From Paraburkholderia sartisoli (lineage in GTDB: Bacteria > Pseudomonadota > Gammaproteobacteria > Burkholderiales > Burkholderiaceae): 64,000 nucleotides of DNA. The position numbers were made by a program, and so were the translations under genes. The notes under the pieces are model-generated. The model ran no database searches, was not told the origin of the DNA, and saw only the letters and a program-made list of their open reading frames with translations. The DNA is taken from contig NZ_FNRQ01000013.1 in NCBI RefSeq assembly GCF_900107685.1, positions 20,945 to 84,944 on the forward strand. The letters are read 5' to 3'. Below are positions 26,759 through 35,766 of the stretch, one piece after another (position 1 is the first letter of the stretch; every line of letters starts with the position of its first letter).

Positions 26759-28189
26759 ATGGATGCAGATGCAGCGAATACCCACGCCACCCGCATGCGC
26801 CAGATCGCCGATCTGCCCTGCCCCAAGGGCCTGCCGTTGATCGGCAACCTGCATCAGCTCGCGCCCGCGAAGCTCCATCTGATCCTGGAGCGCTGGGCCG
26901 AAGAGTTCGGCACGCCGTTCAGGTTCCAGATAGCGGGCATGCCGGTTACCGTCTGGACCGATACCGAGCTTTGCCAGAGCATCATGCGCGAGCGGCCGCA
27001 TCGCTATCGCCGGTATGCGACGCTCGAATCGGTGCTGGAGGAAATCGGCTGCAATGGCCTCTTTTCCGCAGAAGGCGCCGCATGGGAACCGCAACGGCGG
27101 CTCGTCATGCAGGCGCTGTCGATTCCACATATCAAGGCGTTCTACCCGACGCTGGCCGCGATCACCGAACGCCTGCGCGTGCGCTGGGCTCGCGCGGCTG
27201 AACAGGGCAGCGTCGTCGAAATGACAGAAGACCTCAAGCGCTACACGGTGGACGTGACAAGCGCGCTCGCGTTCGGCGAAGACCCGCATACGATCGAAAA
27301 AAATCGCGGCGTGATCCAGGAGCACCTCGCGCTGATCTTCCCGATGCTGATGACGCGCATCAACGCGCCCTTCCCGTACTGGCGTTACATCCGCCTGCCG
27401 CGCGACAGGCGCGTGGACCGCGCACTGGCCGAGGTGCATCGCTATGTCCGGCAGATGATGGAACGCGCGCGCGCCCATATGCGCGACGATCCGTCGGAGA
27501 CGCCGCGGCATCTGCTCGAAGCGATGCTGATGATGCGCGACCAGCCCGACTCCGGCATCACCGACGACCAGGTTGCCGCCAACGTGCTCACGTTGCTGCT
27601 TGCAGGCGAGGACACCACCGCCAATTCGATTGCATGGGCGCTGCTTTACCTCGCCGACGACAAGCCGCTGCAACAGCGCATGGCCGACGAAGCGCGCGCG
27701 GCGCTGGGGGCGTCGCCCATCTGCCCCGACTATGGCGCGTTGAAGTCGCTGGATCTGTTCGAAGCGGTGTGTACCGAAGCAAGCCGCCTGAAACCCGTGG
27801 CCGCGATCAATTCGTTCGAGCCGCTGGAAGACGTGTGCCTGCAGGGTGTGTCGCTGCCCGCGGGCAGCAAGCACTTTTTCTTGAACCGGCCCGCGATGCT
27901 CGACGCACACAACTTCGCCGAGCCGCTGAAGTTCGACCCGGACCGCTGGCTGCGTCAGCGCGATGCCGCGCACGGCGCGCATGAAATGCGCGCGTACCTG
28001 CAGTTTGGCGCGGGGCCGCGCGTGTGCCCCGGACGGCATCTGGCGGGTGTCGAGATGCGGCTCGTGCTGTCGATGCTGATGGCGAATTTCACGGTCCATC
28101 TCGCGGTCGACCCGGACACCATCGAAGAAATCTCCGCGTTCACGATGGTGCCCAGTTCGATGCCGGTGAGGCTCGCCGTGCGGCCTTAG
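26759..28189 (+). CDS. Cytochrome P450
   Basis: A soluble class P450 monooxygenase of 476 residues. The oxygen-binding I helix reads LLLAGEDTTANS (about 280-291), the K-helix ExxR is EASR, and the heme loop FGAGPRVCPGRH places the thiolate ligand at Cys423. The proline-rich start (LPCPKGLPLIGNL) resembles fatty-acid or terpene-type bacterial P450s with a long N-terminus. No ferredoxin or reductase gene lies nearby, so electron transfer partners are elsewhere. Start chosen at 26759, eight bases after GAGAGG. Substrate not predictable. Confidence 0.92.
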   Translation: MDADAANTHATRMRQIADLPCPKGLPLIGNLHQLAPAKLHLILERWAEEFGTPFRFQIAGMPVTVWTDTELCQSIMRERPHRYRRYATLESVLEEIGCNGLFSAEGAAWEPQRRLVMQALSIPHIKAFYPTLAAITERLRVRWARAAEQGSVVEMTEDLKRYTVDVTSALAFGEDPHTIEKNRGVIQEHLALIFPMLMTRINAPFPYWRYIRLPRDRRVDRALAEVHRYVRQMMERARAHMRDDPSETPRHLLEAMLMMRDQPDSGITDDQVAANVLTLLLAGEDTTANSIAWALLYLADDKPLQQRMADEARAALGASPICPDYGALKSLDLFEAVCTEASRLKPVAAINSFEPLEDVCLQGVSLPAGSKHFFLNRPAMLDAHNFAEPLKFDPDRWLRQRDAAHGAHEMRAYLQFGAGPRVCPGRHLAGVEMRLVLSMLMANFTVHLAVDPDTIEEISAFTMVPSSMPVRLAVRP

Positions 28190-28200
28190 TGCTTGCGACC

Positions 28201-28230
28201 GTTATGCGTCCGTTATGCGTCCGTTATGCG
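28201..28230. repeat. 11-bp tandem repeat over a stop codon
   Basis: GTTATGCGTCC occurs twice in tandem plus eight bases of a third unit. On the minus strand the third unit carries the TAA stop of the AhpD-like gene, so the stop-codon region was copied by slippage. Confidence 0.8.
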
Positions 28231-28760
28231 ACGGCCGGGAAATCGAGCGTCGTGTCGTTCACGCGGTTCACGAGATTCGTGAAGGTGATCGACGCAACTG
28301 TCAGACAGATTTCGATAACCTGACGCTCGCTATAGCCCGCGTCGCGCACGGCGTCGAGTTCGGCAGCCGGCACGGTGCCGCGCGTATCCACCAGCGTGCG
28401 AACGAAGTGCACCAGTGCGTCGCGCCTTGCGTCGCCGGTTGCAACGCCCGCACGGACCTGCTTCATCGCTTCCGGCGAGAGGCCCGCGAACTTGCCCATC
28501 AGCGTATGAGCGGCGATACAGTAATCACAACCCGCTACTTCGCTGACAGCGAGCCTGATGGTTTCGATGTCGGCCTTTTCGAGGCTGCCATGCGAGATGA
28601 CGCCGTCGACAGCGAGCATTGCGCCGAGCCCTTCAGGGCTGTGCGTGCCGATGGTGGCGTACGCGTTCGGCACCTTGCCGGCAGCCTTCCTGATCGCGGC
28701 GAACAGGTCGGCGGTGGCGCCAGTTGCTTCGTTGGGGTTGATAGCGGAAAGACGTGACAT
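28224..28760 (-). CDS. Carboxymuconolactone decarboxylase/AhpD-like peroxidase family protein
   Basis: A 178-residue helical protein of the CMD family. The AhpD-type redox motif GCDYCIAAH gives Cys78, Cys81 and His85, which points to a thiol-dependent peroxidase or oxidoreductase rather than the PcaC decarboxylase (PcaC itself is encoded at 48206-48604). It converges on the P450 gene and ends 34 bases from it. No partner AhpC is visible. Confidence 0.88.
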   Translation of the reverse strand: MSRLSAINPNEATGATADLFAAIRKAAGKVPNAYATIGTHSPEGLGAMLAVDGVISHGSLEKADIETIRLAVSEVAGCDYCIAAHTLMGKFAGLSPEAMKQVRAGVATGDARRDALVHFVRTLVDTRGTVPAAELDAVRDAGYSERQVIEICLTVASITFTNLVNRVNDTTLDFPAVA

Positions 28761-28912
28761 GATCGACTCCTTGAGTGTTGGGTTTTATCTGCTAGCCATG
28801 TCGTATGGCATGGGAGTCAGTTTAGGCAGATGAAGTGCGCTTATTAATGCTCCAACACAGCAAATTCATGCTCAATCGTCTCATTCGAGAACGTCGCGCG
28901 GGCCAGCTTCAT

Positions 28913-29224
28913 TCATTTCACGCGTCGTCGCGCCTTGAGCCGCGACGCCACCGCAACCAGCACCACGCCCGCAAGAACGATGAGCAGTCGATGCCGCGGG
29001 TCGAACGTACCCGTCATCTTCCATTCGAAGAGACCCTGGCCGATGCCCCACAACAGCACCAGCGTGCCGGCGAAATCGATCAACGCAATCCATGTGGGGT
29101 TTTGTGCATCCCGAGCGCCCAGCGCCTTGACGTGTCGCATCAGCCTGAACGGAAGCACACACAGAAAATACGTGAGACCGATGAGCAGAAGGGAAGCAAG
29201 GGCTAGCTTGATGATCAGCAACAT
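28913..29224 (-). CDS. Small integral membrane protein of unknown function
   Basis: A 103-residue protein with three predicted hydrophobic helices (about 2-25, 45-66 and 80-96) and a basic C-terminus (RLKARRRVK). I do not recognise the family. The start at 29224 gives a hydrophobic N-terminus (MLLIIKLALASLLLIGL). It stands alone between the AhpD-like gene and the ABC ATPase. Confidence 0.65.
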   Translation of the reverse strand: MLLIIKLALASLLLIGLTYFLCVLPFRLMRHVKALGARDAQNPTWIALIDFAGTLVLLWGIGQGLFEWKMTGTFDPRHRLLIVLAGVVLVAVASRLKARRRVK

Positions 29225-29497
29225 GACGTTGGCGATGTCCAGTACGAACGACTGATTGAGGGCCAGCCCATTCTAGCGGAACAGGCGCGGTATGTGCTTA
29301 TTGACTTCAGCAGGTCCAGGCCAATGAATTGTGTACGGCGTCTTCAATCGCAGCGCCGGGGGAATCAGGAACGCTTTAGCGCGGCTGTTACACTTGCGCG
29401 GGTACGTCCACCACAAAAAACACGCGCCGCTCCAGTGCGAATTGCAATGGACGTCACTCGCGCACGGCAAATTCCCGTCTGACCGACCTCGCCACTC

Positions 29498-30121
29498 ATG
29501 CTTCGATTCGAGAACCTCTCCAAGCGCTACGATGCGCGCATCCTCTTTCAGGGTCTGCATTTCAGCGTCGATTCCGGATGCGTCGCGCTGGATGACGAAA
29601 GCGGAAGTGGCAAGTCCACGTTGCTGGGCATCCTCGCCGGCACGATCCAGGCCGACAGGGGCGAAGTCTGGGTCGGCGGTCATTCCTTGCGCGACTCGCC
29701 CGTCGAGGCGAAATCCGCCATCGCCTATGTCCCCGAAGACTGCATGACGTATCCGGATCAAACCGGGCGGGCGTATCTCGAGGACATTGCTTCGACGCGC
29801 AAGACGGCGCTCACCCCCCACGCACTCGAACTCGCTGACCGCTTTGGTCTGACGACGCATCTCGACAAGCGCTTCGAGCAGATGTCGTTTGGCACCCGCA
29901 AGAAAATGTTCCTGACAGCGGCCGCTTTGGGCGACGTAAAGGTCGTCGTCGCGGATGAGCCCGTCGGAGGACTCGACGCCGCCGCGCGTGCGGTGTTGAT
30001 CGACCTCTTCAAGACGCTGTCGAAAAACCGCACGGTCTTCTTCACCAGTTACGACGCGGATTTTTCGCGCGCCTGCGAAGCCAGAACGATCAGCTTCGCG
30101 GAACTTGGAAAGAACACCTGA
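29498..30121 (+). CDS. Orphan ABC-type ATPase with degenerate motifs
   Basis: A 207-residue ABC nucleotide-binding domain without a permease gene beside it. Several key places are unusual: the P-loop reads DESGSGKST, with Asp for the first Gly; the Q-loop position reads YVPED (Glu for Gln); and the switch His region reads FFTSYD where THD is normal. The signature is MSFGTRKK and Walker B is VVVADEP, as in ABC-2-type exporters. It may bind ATP with little turnover, or the changes may mark a slow decay. Start ATG 29498 has no strong ribosome site. It converges tightly on the LysR gene (6-bp gap). Confidence 0.75.
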   Translation: MLRFENLSKRYDARILFQGLHFSVDSGCVALDDESGSGKSTLLGILAGTIQADRGEVWVGGHSLRDSPVEAKSAIAYVPEDCMTYPDQTGRAYLEDIASTRKTALTPHALELADRFGLTTHLDKRFEQMSFGTRKKMFLTAAALGDVKVVVADEPVGGLDAAARAVLIDLFKTLSKNRTVFFTSYDADFSRACEARTISFAELGKNT

Positions 30122-30127
30122 CCGGCC

Positions 30128-31042
30128 TCAACTCGCGGCAGTGGTTAGCGAAGACAGGGCGCCCGTCCCCAGCAACGTTCTGAGCGTGGTGGAAAACGCA
30201 GCAGCGGTCGCGGTCTGGTAAGCGCCCTTGCGCCGAAGCAGCGCCACGGTTCGCGACGGAAATTTCGGCTCGATCGTCACGTATTTCAGGTCGCGATGCT
30301 CATATTGAAGCGCGCCGGGCAAAAGCGTCGCGACCTTGCCCGTGCGTACGATCTTCAACAGGGCGCTGATCGAATTCGCCTGCATCGCAACGTGTGGCTT
30401 GAATCCGTGCGACTCGAAGTAACTGTCGACAAAAAAGCGCGACACGAACTGCCCGCTGAGCAACGCTAGCGGGAGTGTCGCAAGCTTTCTGCCTGTAATG
30501 GGTGAACGGTGTTGCGCGACCGGATGATCGTGGCTCACAACCAGCGTGATCTGCTCCTGAAACAGCGCTTCCGATTCGATATCGTCCGAGCGGATGTCCG
30601 TGAATCCGATCGCCAGATCGAGGCGGTCATCGCTCAAGCCGCCTTCAATGCCCTCCTGCGACATTTCCGTCATCTCGATCGTGATGTCCGGATACGCCGC
30701 ATGGAAATGCTCAATGACGGGCGTCACCAGATATTCGGTGAACGTTGGCGTGAACGCGAGCCGCAGATGGCCTCGCGACAGATCGCGCACGTCGTGCAGC
30801 GCACGCTGCCCGGCTTCGAGGTCCAGCAGCGCGCGGCGTGCGAATTCGATGTAGGCGCTGCCGAAGTCGGTCAGTTGAACCACCCGGCCACTGCGATCGA
30901 ACAGCTGGCCGCCGATCTCGCTCTCCAGCTGGCGTATCTGCTGCGACAGCGCGGGCTGCGAAATATGCAGGCTGTCGGCCGCACGCGTGAAGTTGCGATG
31001 TTCGGCGACCGCAAGCAGATAGCGAATATGACGGAGTATCAC
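30128..31042 (-). CDS. LysR-family transcription regulator (CynR-like)
   Basis: A LysR regulator of about 304 residues with an N-terminal winged helix (RHIRYLLAVAEHRNFTRAAD, HISQPALSQQIRQLE) and a periplasmic-binding-type ligand domain. The start is uncertain: GTG at 31042 gives the usual family N-terminus, while ATG at 31075 or an earlier start would add 11 or more residues. It is divergent from the small membrane protein gene at 31142, which may be its target. The effector is unknown. Confidence 0.85.
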   Translation of the reverse strand: MILRHIRYLLAVAEHRNFTRAADSLHISQPALSQQIRQLESEIGGQLFDRSGRVVQLTDFGSAYIEFARRALLDLEAGQRALHDVRDLSRGHLRLAFTPTFTEYLVTPVIEHFHAAYPDITIEMTEMSQEGIEGGLSDDRLDLAIGFTDIRSDDIESEALFQEQITLVVSHDHPVAQHRSPITGRKLATLPLALLSGQFVSRFFVDSYFESHGFKPHVAMQANSISALLKIVRTGKVATLLPGALQYEHRDLKYVTIEPKFPSRTVALLRRKGAYQTATAAAFSTTLRTLLGTGALSSLTTAAS

Positions 31043-31141
31043 GCGTGTCTCATAAGTTTTAATTATCAAGGTCATTCTAAACCGGTCTTGGACTCTATAG
31101 GCGCGGACGACCACAATGAGTCAAAACCGACAGGATTTCAT

Positions 31142-31354
31142 ATGCAATTACTTATCGTCGCCGTGATTACCGCGTTGTCTTTTGGTGCGATGACAACGTA
31201 CCTGATTGCCCAGCTTCTTTCCGAGGACGTCATGTTGAAGAGCGCGCGCCACGGCCGCTACGCGTATCTCGGCGAAGACGACGGAGAAGCAACCTCGTGG
31301 CCGGCCCGACATCAGGCGGTCGTGCCGCCGCGGCACGTTCGCGACGCCCGGTAG
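31142..31354 (+). CDS. Small membrane protein of unknown function
   Basis: A 70-residue product with one N-terminal helix (MQLLIVAVITALSFGAMTTY) and a charged cytosolic tail. AGGA lies about six bases before the ATG. It is divergent from the LysR gene with a 99-bp gap. I do not recognise the family, but start, ribosome site and composition suggest a real gene. Confidence 0.5.
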   Translation: MQLLIVAVITALSFGAMTTYLIAQLLSEDVMLKSARHGRYAYLGEDDGEATSWPARHQAVVPPRHVRDAR

Positions 31355-31534
31355 GCAAACCGCGGCCAGCATGAGCCGGCGCAGCGCGGGGCGCCGGTAT
31401 TTCGTCCGGGTTCCGGGGATAAGTTAGTTTGTCGAACTACTTAAAGCCCAACGCTTGAACGTGTCAACGTCCATCAGGATGCACGTCACGGATATAAAAC
31501 CAGATACCAGCTCCTCGCGGAAACCACCGCTCAA

Positions 31535-32593
31535 CTACGGCAAGTTCTCGCGCAGCACGATACTGAAATGAATGGGCTTGACCCCATCTGCGGTGTCGCG
31601 TCCTTCGCGCACGTTATTGAAAATCTTGAGACAGTTGCCAACGATCGCCTGAGGCGTCTGGGTGATAAGCGCGTCCATGGTTCCATCGATTAATAGCGCG
31701 CGCGTATCGGGCGTGAGGCCGTGTCCGATGAACAGGATCTTCTGCTCGGGCCGGGCTTCCACGATCGCCCTCGCCACGCCCTCGGAGCCGCCACCGCTGT
31801 TGTAGATTCCCGCCAGATCGGGATGTTGCGCGAGCAGATTGCGCGTCTGGTCGTAATTGCGCTCACTGTCGTCATGTCCTTCCCTGAGCCCCAGCACGCG
31901 CACGTTCGGAAACGAAGATTCAATCAGATGAAGGAAGCCGATCTCCCGCTCCTCATGCCCGCGGTAATTCAGGCTACCCGCCAGCATGGCAATCTTGCCG
32001 CATGGACGCGGCCCCAAAAACCGGCCAAGCAACAAAGCCGCTGTACGTCCCGCCGACCGGTTATCGATACCGACATAAGCCAGCCTGCGAGCGTTCGACA
32101 GATCCGAAATCATCGTGATCGCGGGCACGCCTTGTGCGGCAAGCGTATCGACGGCGTCGCGCACAAGCGGGTGTTCCAGCGCCATGAACACCACGCCGTC
32201 CGCCCGCTGCCCATAGTGTAGAAGGCGATCGGCGAGCTCCGCCGGGTTGAAGCTTTCGACGTAATGCACCCGGCACTTGATGCCCTGAGCCGCCCATTGC
32301 GCGTGGGCAAACTCGATGTAGTCGCCCAGCATTCGCAGATAGGGATTCGTCCCGGCCGGCATCAGGAACTCGATGCGCATGGGCTTTGCAGCCTCTCTCG
32401 CGGGCTTGCCCGTCTCGATCAGATAACCCGCGTTCGCGGCCGCCTGAAGCACGCGTTGCGCTGTCGCGGGACGCACGCCGTCGCGGCCATTCAACACACG
32501 ATCGACGGTCGCCGTCGACACACCGGCCGCCCCTGCAATGTCGGCAATTCGCGCACGCGCGTTGAGAAGCGGGCTCGATGACGCGTCAGACAT
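31535..32593 (-). CDS. LacI-family transcription regulator
   Basis: A LacI-type repressor of 352 residues. The helix-turn-helix and hinge read IADIAGAAGVSTATVDRVLN and GVRPATAQRVLQAA; the rest is a sugar-binding domain of the periplasmic-binding type. It is divergent from the TRAP transporter/RuBisCO-like cluster, so it very likely controls uptake and breakdown of that substrate. The start is either ATG 32593 or ATG 32620; the longer form would overlap one of the paired repeats. I chose the shorter one, with GAGGAG 12 bases upstream, with some doubt. Confidence 0.88.
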   Translation of the reverse strand: MSDASSSPLLNARARIADIAGAAGVSTATVDRVLNGRDGVRPATAQRVLQAAANAGYLIETGKPAREAAKPMRIEFLMPAGTNPYLRMLGDYIEFAHAQWAAQGIKCRVHYVESFNPAELADRLLHYGQRADGVVFMALEHPLVRDAVDTLAAQGVPAITMISDLSNARRLAYVGIDNRSAGRTAALLLGRFLGPRPCGKIAMLAGSLNYRGHEEREIGFLHLIESSFPNVRVLGLREGHDDSERNYDQTRNLLAQHPDLAGIYNSGGGSEGVARAIVEARPEQKILFIGHGLTPDTRALLIDGTMDALITQTPQAIVGNCLKIFNNVREGRDTADGVKPIHFSIVLRENLP

Positions 32594-32616
32594 AGGCGTT
32601 GAATGCTCCTCGGAAA

Positions 32617-32633
32617 CCATCAAAAACCATCAT
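32617..32633. promoter_or_regulatory. Paired repeat upstream of lacI-type gene (10-bp pitch)
   Basis: CCATCAA (32617-32623) and CCATCAT (32627-32633), read on the other strand as TTGATGG and ATGATGG, lie 10 bp apart. The same motif pair with the same pitch stands before the TRAP gene. Confidence 0.45.
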
Positions 32634-32734
32634 TTTGTGAGTTTGACAGCGGTAGGCGTCGTCCTTAGTCTTGCCGCAAGGGTAAGCCAGATTCTCATGG
32701 TAGTTCAAGCCTGCACGACAAGAATCAATCTGGC

Positions 32735-32754
32735 TTGATGGGATTTGATGGGAT
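32735..32754. promoter_or_regulatory. Exact tandem repeat before the TRAP operon
   Basis: TTGATGGGAT occurs twice in direct tandem, 40 bases before the TRAP start codon. A second small repeat ATCAAAT/ATCAAAT follows at about 32766-32779. The 10-bp pitch puts both copies on one face of the helix, as for a regulator or RNA polymerase contact. Confidence 0.5.
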
Positions 32755-32794
32755 CAGGGTTTACATCAAATATCAAATAATCGGAGACAACCGG

Positions 32795-33817
32795 ATGACC
32801 CATCTCACCCGCCGCGCGCTGCTGCGCGCCGCAGTCGCCGCACCGCTCGCGGGCCTGGCCGGCGTGCCACTCGTCGCGCGCGCCGGTACGCCGCAATTCG
32901 TGTTCAAGTACGGCAACAACCTGCCCTTGACGCACCCGCTGAACGTGCGCGCGCAGGAGGCTGCGAACCAGATTCGCGAAGCGTCGAAGGGGCGCATGGA
33001 GATCCGGATATTCCCGAACAACCAGTTGGGCGGCGACACCGACATGCTCGCGCAGGTGCGAAGCGGCGGCATCGAAATGTTCACGCCGTCCGCGCTGGTG
33101 GTCTCGACGCTCGCGCCGGTCGCCGCGATCAACGCCATCGGTTTCGCGTTCAACGACTACGATCAGGTGTGGGCCGCGATGGACGGCAAGGTCGGCGCAT
33201 ACGTGCGCGCGGCGATGCAGAAAGCCGGCCTCGAATCGTTCCCGAAGATGTGGGACAACGGCTTTCGCGAGACGACAACGAGCACGCGTCCCATCACGAA
33301 TGCGGCCGACATGCACAGCCTGAAGATTCGCGTGCCCGTGAGTCCGCTTAGCATCGACATGTTCAAGGGTCTCGGCGCCGCGCCCACGAGCCTGCAGTTC
33401 AGCGAGGTGTATTCGTCGCTGCAAACCCATATTGTCGATGCGCAGGAAAACCCGCTACCGATCGTCCAGGTCGCCAAACTGTACGAAGTCCAGAAGTATT
33501 GTTCGCTGACCAACCACATCTGGGACGGCTTCTGGTTCGTCCTGAACCAGCGCGCCTGGCAACGGCTTCCCAAAGACCTCCAGGCGATCGCATCGGATGC
33601 GTTCGATCAGGCGGCGCTCAAGCAGCGCGACGACGTGCGCAAGCTCAACGAAGCCGCCGTTGCCGATCTGAAGTCGAAGGGGCTCGCGATCAATCGCCCC
33701 GCGCCCGATACCTTCCGCGCGGCGCTGCGTCAGGCGAATTTCTACACTCAATGGAAAGGCAAGTTTGGCGACCAGGCGTGGTCGCTTCTGGAGAGTTATA
33801 CGGGCAAGCTGGCTTGA
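32795..33817 (+). CDS. TRAP transporter solute-binding protein (DctP family)
   Basis: A periplasmic solute receptor of 340 residues for organic or sugar acids. The N-terminus MTHLTRRALLRAAVAAPLAG has twin Arg and a hydrophobic stretch cleaved near ARAG, so Tat or Sec export. The DctP-type core includes EIRIFPNNQLGGDTDMLAQV and the carboxylate-binding Arg region KIRVPVSP. It is followed 40 bases later by the fused membrane subunits. The downstream kinase and RuBisCO-like genes suggest the ligand is a C4-C6 sugar acid. Confidence 0.92.
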   Translation: MTHLTRRALLRAAVAAPLAGLAGVPLVARAGTPQFVFKYGNNLPLTHPLNVRAQEAANQIREASKGRMEIRIFPNNQLGGDTDMLAQVRSGGIEMFTPSALVVSTLAPVAAINAIGFAFNDYDQVWAAMDGKVGAYVRAAMQKAGLESFPKMWDNGFRETTTSTRPITNAADMHSLKIRVPVSPLSIDMFKGLGAAPTSLQFSEVYSSLQTHIVDAQENPLPIVQVAKLYEVQKYCSLTNHIWDGFWFVLNQRAWQRLPKDLQAIASDAFDQAALKQRDDVRKLNEAAVADLKSKGLAINRPAPDTFRAALRQANFYTQWKGKFGDQAWSLLESYTGKLA

Positions 33818-33857
33818 CCACGCCCGGTTGCCCGTTATCCTGCCGGAGAAGAAAAAC

Positions 33858-35741
33858 ATGGCGAACCACGTTTTGACGCCCTGTTCCGCGTCCGCTGACG
33901 TACTGGCCAGCAGCCCGCGTCGCTGGCTGAAGCGCTTCGATCGTGCGCTGATCGTGCTGGTCGAAGGTGTGTGCGCGATCCTGCTCGCGGCCGATGTGCT
34001 CGTGCTGTTCGCGGGGGTTATCTGCCGCTACGCGCTTCATCAACCGCTGGTCTGGTCCGATGAACTCGCCGGCATCCTGTTCCTCTGGCTGTCCATGTTC
34101 GGCGCCGTCCTCGCGCTGCGACGCGGAGAGCACATGCGGATGACGGCGTTCGTCAGCCGTCTGTCACCGCAGGGACGTGCGTTCGTGGACACGCTGGCGA
34201 TCACGTTATCGGTGGCGGTTCTGGTCCTTGTGTTCGTTCCGGCGCTCGACTATGCAACGGGCGAAGCGGCCATCGTCACACCCGCCCTGCAGATCAGCAA
34301 TGCGTGGCGCGCGCTCGCGCTGCCCGTCGGCGCCGCGTTCATGCTCGTGGTCGGACTGATCCGGTTGTTCGAAGTCGGCCGCATGCGCGACATCGTCATT
34401 GCGCTGGCTGTCTGCGCCGTGGCCGCCGCAGGGATCGCGCTTGTCGCGCCTGTCCTGCTCGAACTCGGAAAAGCGAACCTGATTATTTTCTTTGTCGGCG
34501 TGGTGGCGATCGGCATTTTTTCCGGCGTGCCCATCTGCTTTTCGTTTGCGCTCGCAACCTTCGGCTATCTCGGCCTGACGACCTACACGCCGCTCGAAGT
34601 GATCGTCGGACGGATGGACGAAGGCATGTCGCATCTTGTCCTGCTCGCCGTGCCGCTGTTCGTTTTTCTGGGCCTGATGATCGAAATGGCCGGCCTCGCG
34701 CGCGCCATGATCCAGTTTCTCGCCAGTCTCGTCGGTCATGTTCATGGTGGGCTGTCTTACGTTCTCATCGGCACGATGTACCTTGTTTCAGGCATCTCTG
34801 GCTCGAAAGTCGCCGATATGGCCGCGATCGCGCCCATCCTTTTTCCTGAAATGAAAAAGCGCGGCGCGAACGAAGGCGATCTTGTCGCCCTGCTGTCGAC
34901 GGCGGGTGCGCAGACGGAAACGGTGCCCCCCAGCATCGTGCTGATCACGATCGGTTCGGTGACCGGCCTGTCCATCTCCGCGCTTTTCACGGCCGGCATG
35001 CTGCCCGCCATCGTGCTTGCGGTCATGCTGTGTTTCGTCGTGTGGATGCGCTACCGGAAAGAAGACCTGCGTCACGTGCAGCGCTTCAGCCGCCGTGAAA
35101 TGGGGCGAATGTTTCTCGTCGCATTGCCGGCGCTCGCGTTGCCGTTCGTGATCCGCGCGGCCGTGGTCGAAGGGATCGCGACGGCGACCGAGGTGTCGAC
35201 GATCGGCATTGTCTACGCGATGGTCACAGGCGTGTTCGTATATCGCCAGTTTCAGTGGTCGAAACTGCCGCGCATGCTGGTCGATGCCGCCACGTTGTCG
35301 GGCGCGATCATCTTCATCATCGGCTGCGCGACGGCGATGGCGTGGGCGCTCACGCAGTCCGGGTTCTCACAGGATCTCGCGGATCTGATGATGCATCTGC
35401 CCGGGGGCGCGTATGCATTCATGGCGCTGTCGATTGTCGTGTTCATTCTGCTGGGTAGCGTGCTGGAGGGCATTCCCGCCATCGTGCTGTTCGGGCCGCT
35501 TCTCTTTCCCATCGCGCGGCTCGCGGGGATCAACGAGATCCACTACGCGATCGTCGTGATTCTTTCGATGGGCGTCGGCCTCTTCTCTCCGCCCTTTGGC
35601 GTCGGTTATTACTCGGCCTGCGCGATCAGCAAGGTCAACCCCGATGCCGGCATGCGGCCGATCATCGGCTATATGGGCGCGTTGATCGTCGGCCTGATTC
35701 TGGTCGCCGCCGTGCCATGGCTATCGACCGGCTTTCTCTGA
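33858..35741 (+). CDS. TRAP transporter fused small and large membrane subunits (DctQM)
   Basis: A 627-residue fusion of the small (Q, about residues 25-195, four helices, with VWSDELAGILFLWLSMFGA) and large (M, about 205-627, twelve helices) TRAP subunits. Fused QM proteins are common. It drives Na+-coupled import of the acid captured by the receptor encoded just upstream. Blocks such as GLFSPPFGVGYYSACAISKV near the C-terminus are typical of DctM. The ATG follows GGAG by about ten bases. Confidence 0.92.
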   Translation: MANHVLTPCSASADVLASSPRRWLKRFDRALIVLVEGVCAILLAADVLVLFAGVICRYALHQPLVWSDELAGILFLWLSMFGAVLALRRGEHMRMTAFVSRLSPQGRAFVDTLAITLSVAVLVLVFVPALDYATGEAAIVTPALQISNAWRALALPVGAAFMLVVGLIRLFEVGRMRDIVIALAVCAVAAAGIALVAPVLLELGKANLIIFFVGVVAIGIFSGVPICFSFALATFGYLGLTTYTPLEVIVGRMDEGMSHLVLLAVPLFVFLGLMIEMAGLARAMIQFLASLVGHVHGGLSYVLIGTMYLVSGISGSKVADMAAIAPILFPEMKKRGANEGDLVALLSTAGAQTETVPPSIVLITIGSVTGLSISALFTAGMLPAIVLAVMLCFVVWMRYRKEDLRHVQRFSRREMGRMFLVALPALALPFVIRAAVVEGIATATEVSTIGIVYAMVTGVFVYRQFQWSKLPRMLVDAATLSGAIIFIIGCATAMAWALTQSGFSQDLADLMMHLPGGAYAFMALSIVVFILLGSVLEGIPAIVLFGPLLFPIARLAGINEIHYAIVVILSMGVGLFSPPFGVGYYSACAISKVNPDAGMRPIIGYMGALIVGLILVAAVPWLSTGFL

Positions 35742-35766
35742 AGCCTTATTTCTCCGGAGTGTTTTG

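Noticed and set aside
28224..28760. Calling the AhpD-like gene a second pcaC
   Set aside because: It has the CxxC-H redox motif of AhpD-type proteins, which PcaC lacks.
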